Source: Dactylosporangium vinaceum (GTDB taxonomy: Bacteria > Actinomycetota > Actinomycetes > Mycobacteriales > Micromonosporaceae). From it: a DNA stretch of 64,000 bases. The notes under the pieces are model-generated. The model did no database searches. It worked only from the letters and a program-made list of their open reading frames with translations, and was not told where the DNA came from. This document shows positions 59,077 through 64,000 of this stretch, one piece after another (within the stretch, counting starts at the first letter, position 1; the number at the start of each line of letters is the position of its first letter). The position numbers were made by a program, and so were the translations under genes. The stretch is from positions 4,650,001 to 4,714,000 of the forward strand of contig NZ_CP061913.1 in assembly GCF_019904175.1 (NCBI RefSeq), in the 5' to 3' direction.

Positions 59077-59214
59077 AAATGTTTCGCAGCGACCATAGGC
59101 GGCGGGCTCCGAATGCGTCAACGCCGCAACGTGTCTGGTGGCAATTCGTGGCTTAGGTGGCGTTTTGACCGGCAAACTCGGGGCCGCGACCCGACGAAAT
59201 ACCAGTTCATCTGC

Positions 59215-59241
59215 TTGACTTGTGCCTGTAATCGGTAATAG
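59215..59241 (+). promoter_or_regulatory. Promoter and LacI-type operator for the sugar ABC importer
   Basis: TTGACT (59215-59220) and TAATAG (59236-59241) are 15 bases apart. Inside lies TGTAATCGGTAATA (59227-59240), eight of ten fixed positions of the LacI consensus and sharing TGnAATCGGT with the site at 54767. A repressor there would cover the -10 region. Confidence 0.55.
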
Positions 59242-59273
59242 CTTCCGGTCACTGAGGCCAGGAGAGGACCGCC

Positions 59274-60275
59274 ATGGTGACACCGACGACGGACGTAGGT
59301 CCGGTCCCCGCCGGCGCTGCGGACGATGGCGACGCAACCGCACATCCGCGTCCGCCCGGAAGACCGCGGCGCCTGCGACTCGGGCAGCGCGTGCGCCGTG
59401 ACTGGCCCGTGCTGCTCATGATGGTGCCGGGCGTCGCCTACTTCCTGGTGTTCCAGTACGGCGCGATGTTCGGCACGCTGGTGGCCTTCAAGGACTACGT
59501 GCCCTTCTACGGGTTCTTCGCCAGCGCCTGGGTCGGCATCGACAACTTCACCGTGTTGACCGGCGATGACGCGTTCTGGCAGGCCACGCTCAACACGATC
59601 GTCATCTCCGGCCTGCAGCTGGTGTTCTTCTTCCCCGCGCCGCTGGCACTGGCCCTGCTGCTGCACAGCCTGACCTCCGGGACGATCCGCCGGTTCGTGC
59701 AGAGCGTGGTCTACCTGCCCCACTTCATCTCGTGGGTGATCGTCGTCGCGATGGCCCAGCAGTTGCTGGGCGGTGCCGGCCTGCTCAACGGCCTGCTGTC
59801 CGACCACGGGCTGCACACGGTGAACATCCTCGCCGACCCCGGCGCGTTCAAGCCGCTGATGGTCGCCGAGGTGATCTGGAAGGACAGCGGCTGGGGGACC
59901 ATCATCTTCCTTGCCGCGCTGACCCAGGTCGACGAGCAGCTCTACGAGGCGTCCGCGATCGACGGCGCCGGACCCTGGCGGCGGTTCTGGCACGTCACGC
60001 TGCCGGCGATCCGCCCGATCATCGTGCTGCTGCTCATCCTGCGGCTGGGCGACATCCTGTCGGTCGGCTTCGAACAGATCCTGCTGCAACGCGACGCGGT
60101 GGGCCCCGAGGCCGGCGAGGTCATCGACACGTTCGTCTACTACCACGGCATCGTCGGTGGCAACTTCGGCCTGGCCGCCGCCGCGGGGCTGGCGAAGGGC
60201 GTCATCGGCGCCTGCCTCGTCTACGCCGCCAACAAGATCTCGCACCGCCTCGGAGAGCAGGGAGTGTACCGATGA
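59274..60275 (+). CDS. Sugar ABC transporter permease, LplB type
   Basis: 333-residue permease with about six helices. A ~40-residue hydrophilic start precedes the first helix (VLLMMVPGVAYFLVFQYG). The LplB-specific segment GAMFGTLVAFKDYVPFYGFF and the EAA loop LYEASAIDGAGPWRRFWHVT are visible. It overlaps the second permease by 4 bases (ATGA). No ATPase is encoded here, so a shared ATPase of the MsiK type elsewhere is expected. Substrates of this family are complex sugars, e.g. rhamnogalacturonides or alpha-glycosides. Confidence 0.94.
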   Translation: MVTPTTDVGPVPAGAADDGDATAHPRPPGRPRRLRLGQRVRRDWPVLLMMVPGVAYFLVFQYGAMFGTLVAFKDYVPFYGFFASAWVGIDNFTVLTGDDAFWQATLNTIVISGLQLVFFFPAPLALALLLHSLTSGTIRRFVQSVVYLPHFISWVIVVAMAQQLLGGAGLLNGLLSDHGLHTVNILADPGAFKPLMVAEVIWKDSGWGTIIFLAALTQVDEQLYEASAIDGAGPWRRFWHVTLPAIRPIIVLLLILRLGDILSVGFEQILLQRDAVGPEAGEVIDTFVYYHGIVGGNFGLAAAAGLAKGVIGACLVYAANKISHRLGEQGVYR

Positions 60276-61162
60276 CCGCGCGTCCACCGTGGAAGGAACC
60301 GGCGCGGGTGCCGACGCGGATCGGCAAGGCGCTCGCCCTCGTCGTGGTGATCGCGCTCGTGATGGCGCCGTTCCTGGTCGTGGTGTCGACGAGCATCGCG
60401 TCGCCGCGCGAGGTCACCGCGAACGGCGGCTGGGTGCTGTGGCCGACCGAGCCGACGCTGAGCGCCTACGAGCAGATCTGGCAGGGCGGCATCGTCACCC
60501 GGGCGCTGCTCGTCAGCGCCGGCGTGACCCTCGCCGGCACAGCGTTGAGCCTTGCCACCACGGCGCTGCTCGCCTACGCGCTGGCCCGGCCCGAGGTGGT
60601 CGGCGGCCGGCCGCTGCTGATGCTGATCCTGTTCACCTTCCTCTTCCCGCCCGGGATGATTCCCGCGTACCTCGTGGTGAAGAACGTCGGGCTGCTCGAC
60701 TCGTACGCGTCGCTGATCCTGCCGGTGCTGCTCAACGTCTTCAACCTCATCGTCATGCGGGGCTTCTTCCAGTCGATCCCGGCGGAGCTGTTCGAGGCGG
60801 CCCGGCTCGACGGCGCGGGCGACTGGCGGATCCTGTGGCGGGTGGTCGTGCCGTTGTCGAAGGCGGCCCTCGCCGTGGTCGGACTGTTCTACGCCGTCGG
60901 CTACTGGAACTCCTGGTTCACCGGCATGCTCTACCTCCAGGACACGACCAAGTGGCCGCTGCAACTCGTGCTGCGCACCTACGTGACGTCCGGCGGGGTG
61001 CTCGCCGACCCGTCCGCGCAGAGCGACGGCGCGTTCGCGGCCGCACCGCAGACCATCCAAATGGCCGTCGTGGTGATGGCGACGCTGCCGATCGTCCTCG
61101 TGTACCCGTTCCTGCAGCGCTACTTCGTGCGCGGGGTCATGACGGGCGCAATCAAGACCTGA
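60272..61162 (+). CDS. Sugar ABC transporter permease, YtcP/LplC type
   Basis: 296-residue second permease of the importer. First helix IGKALALVVVIALVMAPFLVVV, EAA loop LFEAARLDGAGDWRILWRVV, and the YtcP-type ending (PIVLVYPFLQRYFVRGVMTG). The start at 60272 overlaps the LplB-type stop by 4 bases. The open frame further upstream is a shadow. Together the two permeases form the membrane channel; the lipoprotein gene follows after 28 bases. Confidence 0.94.
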   Translation: MTARPPWKEPARVPTRIGKALALVVVIALVMAPFLVVVSTSIASPREVTANGGWVLWPTEPTLSAYEQIWQGGIVTRALLVSAGVTLAGTALSLATTALLAYALARPEVVGGRPLLMLILFTFLFPPGMIPAYLVVKNVGLLDSYASLILPVLLNVFNLIVMRGFFQSIPAELFEAARLDGAGDWRILWRVVVPLSKAALAVVGLFYAVGYWNSWFTGMLYLQDTTKWPLQLVLRTYVTSGGVLADPSAQSDGAFAAAPQTIQMAVVVMATLPIVLVYPFLQRYFVRGVMTGAIKT

Positions 61163-61190
61163 CACCCCCGATGTCGAAAGGAACCACCCC

Positions 61191-62822
61191 ATGCACCTGT
61201 CCCGACGCTCGCTCTTACGCGCGGCCGGCGCTACCGCGGCCGTGACCGCCGTGCCCTCGCTCGCCGCGTGCTCCGACGGCGGCAAGCCCGGCGCGGTGCC
61301 CACCGGCGCCGCGGTGCCGTGGCCCGCCTACGTCCCGGCCAAGGGCCCTGCACCCGACCTGCCGGGCACGCCGCAGTCGCAGGCCGGCTACACCGCCTAC
61401 CCCACCTCGGTCGCCTCGACCGGGCAGCCCGCCCCCGGCGACGGCAGCACCGTGCGCGCCTGGGTCATCTCGTACGGCGCGCCGCCCAAGCCGGCCGCCA
61501 GCAACCAGTTCTGGCAGGCCATCAACAAGGCGCTGAACATCAACCTGGAACTGACCATCGTGCCCAACGCCGACTACCCGGCGAAGGTGCAGACCCTGGT
61601 CGCCGGGAACGAACTGCCCGACCTCATCTGCGTCTTCTCCGGTTACGGCCTGCCCCGCGACACCCAGTTCCTGCCCGCGCAGTGCGCCGACCTGTCGCAG
61701 TACCTGTCCGGCGACGCGGTGAAGACGTACCCGAACCTCGCGAACATCCCGACGTACGCCTGGCAGGGTATGGGACGCATCGGTGGGCACCTCTACGGTG
61801 TCCCGATCGAACGCAGCCCGTCACCGAGCACGCTGTTCATCAACGACAACGCGCTGACCGCGGCCGGCTACACCGGCGCCTGGAGCCGCGACCAGTTCAC
61901 CACGGTGGCGAAGGCGCTGAGCGGCAACCGCAAGTACGCCCTCGGCGGCAGCACCGACACGCAGTTGCTCTACAACTTCCACGCCGCCGCGCACGGTGCG
62001 CCGAACAACTGGCGCCTCGACGGCGGGAAGTTCGTGTCCACCTTCGAGGCGCCCGAGTTCAAGGCGGCCGTCGGCTACATGCGCGACCTGTGGCAGGCCG
62101 GCGTCTACCACCCCGACTCGGTGACCATCAGCACGGCGAACATCCAGACGCAGTTCTTCGCGCAGAGCGTCGCCGCGATCTTTGGCAACATCGGGTCCGC
62201 CGCTCCGATGATCACGGGCGTCAACGGCGCGTTCGACGTCAACCTCGCGCAGTTGTACACCGGAGCCGGCGGCACCCCCGCGGCGTGGGGCGGCGGCGGG
62301 CTGTTCGGGTACACCGCCATGAAGAAGGCCGCACCGGACCGCATCAAGATGCTGCTGCGGGTGCTGGACTTTCTCGCCTCGCCGTTCGGAACCAAGGAGT
62401 ACGAGCTGTTCCACTACGGCGTCGAAGGAGCCCACTTCACCCGCAGCAGCACGGGAGCGCCGACGCCGACGCCGTTGTGGACCGGCGGCGAGAACGCGGT
62501 GACGCTGCCGGTGAAGTACCTCAGTGACGCGCCGGGCGTGCTGTACTTCCCGGGCCTGCCGGCCGACAAGCTCACCCGGCTCTTCGACTGGCAACGCACA
62601 GCGGTCAAGAACGTCACCTTCGACCCGACCCGGGGGATGAAGTCGGCGACCCAGGCCAGCCAGGGCCTGACCATCTACAAGCTCATCACCGACGGCCTCA
62701 TCGGCGTCGTCACCGGCCGCACTCCGCTGAGCGCCTGGGACGAGACGGTGAAGAACTGGAAGAGATCCGGCGGCGACACGATCGCCGGGGAGTACGCGCA
62801 ATACGCCGCGGCGAACAACTGA
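61191..62822 (+). CDS. Sugar ABC transporter solute-binding lipoprotein, LipO type
   Basis: 543-residue extracellular binding protein, the long LipO/LplA-like class. It begins MHLSRRSLLRAAG (twin-arginine-like SRRSLLRA) and has the lipobox LAAC with Cys27, so it is a Tat-type lipoprotein. Mature features include WVISYGAPPKPAASNQFWQA, ELPDLICVFSGYG and VPIERSPSPSTLFIN. AAAGGAA lies upstream of the ATG. It captures the glycoside for the two permeases immediately upstream. Confidence 0.93.
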   Translation: MHLSRRSLLRAAGATAAVTAVPSLAACSDGGKPGAVPTGAAVPWPAYVPAKGPAPDLPGTPQSQAGYTAYPTSVASTGQPAPGDGSTVRAWVISYGAPPKPAASNQFWQAINKALNINLELTIVPNADYPAKVQTLVAGNELPDLICVFSGYGLPRDTQFLPAQCADLSQYLSGDAVKTYPNLANIPTYAWQGMGRIGGHLYGVPIERSPSPSTLFINDNALTAAGYTGAWSRDQFTTVAKALSGNRKYALGGSTDTQLLYNFHAAAHGAPNNWRLDGGKFVSTFEAPEFKAAVGYMRDLWQAGVYHPDSVTISTANIQTQFFAQSVAAIFGNIGSAAPMITGVNGAFDVNLAQLYTGAGGTPAAWGGGGLFGYTAMKKAAPDRIKMLLRVLDFLASPFGTKEYELFHYGVEGAHFTRSSTGAPTPTPLWTGGENAVTLPVKYLSDAPGVLYFPGLPADKLTRLFDWQRTAVKNVTFDPTRGMKSATQASQGLTIYKLITDGLIGVVTGRTPLSAWDETVKNWKRSGGDTIAGEYAQYAAANN

Positions 62823-62872
62823 CCGCCGGGCCGCACCTACCCCACCCCGTCACGAAGGAGTTGCACACCACC

Positions 62873-62950
62873 GTGAACGTGGTCGTGAAACGTTTCATAC
62901 CGCCGTCGCTGCCCGACCCGTCCAGCTGGGTCCTCGCGGCCGTCCACTGA
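62873..62950 (+). other. Possible 25-codon leader peptide upstream of the MFS gene
   Basis: GTG at 62873 with GAAGGAG 12 bases upstream opens a 25-codon frame (start MNVVVKRFIPPS) that stops one base before the MFS GTG. It spans a perfect TGAAACGTTTCA palindrome. It may couple translation of the transporter or may be only non-coding leader; codon content alone does not decide. Confidence 0.3.
62886..62897. promoter_or_regulatory. Perfect 12-bp palindrome, LacI-like, before the MFS gene
   Basis: TGAAACGTTTCA, a perfect palindrome with the central CG common in LacI-family sites. It differs from the three TGnAAnCGnTTnCA matches in this locus (six of ten positions), so it may serve a different LacI protein. 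Confidence 0.5.
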
Positions 62951-62951
62951 G

Positions 62952-64000
62952 GTGGCCGATCCGTCCGGGCCGGCCGCGCGAGAGCGCGGCCGGCCCGCCG
63001 CAGCCCCCGGCGGGCGTGCGGTCGCCGCGACCGCCGGGGCACTCTTCGTCACGATGATGGGAACGACCCTCCCCACTCCGCTGTACGGCCTCTACGCCGA
63101 ACGGCTGGGCCTCACCGACCTGACCGTCACCGTGTTGTTCGCCGCCTACGGCCTCGGCGTGGTCTCCTGCCTCACCCTGTTCGGGCGGCTCTCCGACGTG
63201 CTCGGGCGGCGGCCGGTGCTGCTCGCCGCGCTGGGCCTGTCGCTGCTGAGCACGGTGCTGTTCCTGCTGCCGCCGGCGCTGCCGGTGCTGCTGCTCGCCC
63301 GGGTCGTCTCCGGTCTCTCCGCCGGGTTGGCCAGCGGGGTCGGCACCGCCGCGATCGTCGACCTCGCCGCGCCCGGAAGCCGGGCCACCGCCGGTGCGCT
63401 CGCGCTCGCGGCGAACACCGGCGGGCTGGCGCTCGGCACCCTGTTCGCCGGCATCACGGCCGATCTCGTCGCGGCGCCGCTGCGGACGCCATACGCCGTG
63501 CACGCCGCGCTTGTCGCCGTCGCCGTGCCGGCGCTGGCGGCGCTGACCCCGGCCGGATCAACGGTGCCGTCGAGGCGCGGGCCCGGCCGCCCGGGTCGCG
63601 TCCGGGTGCGCGGCGCGTTCCTGCACGCCGCCGTCGCCGGTGGGACGGCCTTCGCCGTCACCGGGGTGCTGACGGCCGTCAGCGCGATATTCCTGGTCCG
63701 TTCCCTGCGGCTGCCGAGCCACAGTCTCGCCGGCGCCGTGCCGGGTCTGGTGTTCGCCACGATGGCGCTCGGCCAGGTGGTGAGCCGCCGGCTGCGGCCC
63801 ACCGTCGCGATGCGAGCCGGCTGCACGGGTCTGGCACTCGCGGCCGCAGTGCTGGCCGTCGCGCTGGCAACGGCGACGTTCCCGCCGCTTGTCCTGTCCG
63901 CTGCGACGCTCGGCTGCTCCGGTGGCCTCTGCCTGAGCGCCGGGCTCGCGATGACCGTGCAGCAGGTCGCCCCGGACCATCGCGGGGCCGTGTCGTCGGC
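62952..64000 (+). CDS. MFS transporter, 3' truncated by the window
   Basis: Starts at GTG 62952 and runs open to the window end (349 codons seen). The hydrophilic start is followed by about ten helices. The first-loop MFS motif is clear (GRLSDVLGRRPVLLAALG), and helix 1 shows VTMMGTTLPTPLYGLYAE as in sugar-efflux and drug-type MFS proteins. It lacks a strong ribosome site; translational coupling to the short upstream frame is possible. It could export a product of the glycoside pathway. Family subtype cannot be fixed without the C-terminus. Confidence 0.88.
   Translation, partial: MADPSGPAARERGRPAAAPGGRAVAATAGALFVTMMGTTLPTPLYGLYAERLGLTDLTVTVLFAAYGLGVVSCLTLFGRLSDVLGRRPVLLAALGLSLLSTVLFLLPPALPVLLLARVVSGLSAGLASGVGTAAIVDLAAPGSRATAGALALAANTGGLALGTLFAGITADLVAAPLRTPYAVHAALVAVAVPALAALTPAGSTVPSRRGPGRPGRVRVRGAFLHAAVAGGTAFAVTGVLTAVSAIFLVRSLRLPSHSLAGAVPGLVFATMALGQVVSRRLRPTVAMRAGCTGLALAAAVLAVALATATFPPLVLSAATLGCSGGLCLSAGLAMTVQQVAPDHRGAVSS

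Noticed and set aside
59075..59086. CAAAATGTTTCG as a LacI site
   Set aside because: It lacks the central CG and symmetry; the adjacent TGTAACCGTATTCA is a far better match.
1..64000. tRNA, rRNA, CRISPR, insertion sequence or prophage genes
   Set aside because: No cloverleaf-like stretch, regularly spaced repeats, transposase or phage protein was recognised in reading both strands.

Overview
The window is very GC-rich (third codon positions almost all G or C), with GTG/ATG starts, many 4-base ATGA/GTGA gene overlaps and an actinobacterial gene repertoire (F420-type LLM oxidoreductase, DUF4360 and DUF1996 secreted proteins, WD40-fused Ser/Thr kinase, nSTAND-WD40 ATPase, LacI/ROK-style sugar locus). 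It reads as chromosome of a filamentous actinomycete, most likely a Micromonosporaceae member; the family assignment is an inference from style, not from a marker gene. No rRNA, tRNA, IS element, prophage or CRISPR array was seen, and no gene-free stretch exceeds about 300 bases.

Layout. (1) 1-11252: one co-directional block: an oligopeptide ABC importer (partial solute-binding protein, two ATPases, two permeases), a Gfo/Idh/MocA oxidoreductase, a TldD/TldE metalloprotease pair, two tandem DUF4438 proteins and a GntR/FCD regulator. This is the best candidate here for an undescribed pathway. (2) 11214-12849: aldo/keto reductase divergent from a TetR regulator. (3) 12882-17411 (minus): a tightly coupled lipid-modification operon, FAD amine-oxidase-like protein, DUF1365, and two Cfa-type methyltransferases, with a divergent alpha/beta hydrolase. 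(4) 18204-30827: secreted proteins, response regulators, a STAS protein, a histidine kinase/LuxR regulator pair, LLM oxidoreductase, DUF2855, and a translationally coupled macro-domain/fructosamine-kinase pair. (5) 30879-38199: PhoX phosphatase behind a three-unit PHO box, a divergent Ser/Thr kinase with two WD40 propellers, a zinc/TPR protein coupled to it, and an HtrA-type protease. (6) 38205-46404: MerR/SDR pair, KhtTU-like K+/H+ antiporter, M23 peptidase, a transmembrane pseudokinase, and TerC preceded by a clear yybP-ykoY (Mn2+) riboswitch. (7) 46476-53545: AraC regulator, ABM monooxygenase, a 1247-residue HTH-nSTAND-WD40 protein, and a divergent GGDEF-EAL protein separated by a perfect 14-bp palindrome. 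(8) 53658-64000: a LacI-controlled glycoside locus: sugar isomerase-like protein, serine hydrolase, GH1 glycosidase, 2-hydroxyacid dehydrogenase, a sugar ABC importer and a partial MFS exporter, with three LacI-type operator matches.

How the parts fit. The left block probably imports and proteolytically processes a peptide or peptide-like metabolite under GntR control. The right block probably imports a glycoside, removes an acyl group and sugar, and oxidises/reduces a hydroxyacid product. The middle holds phosphate-, manganese- and potassium-responsive genes plus large signalling ATPase/kinase proteins whose partners are unknown.
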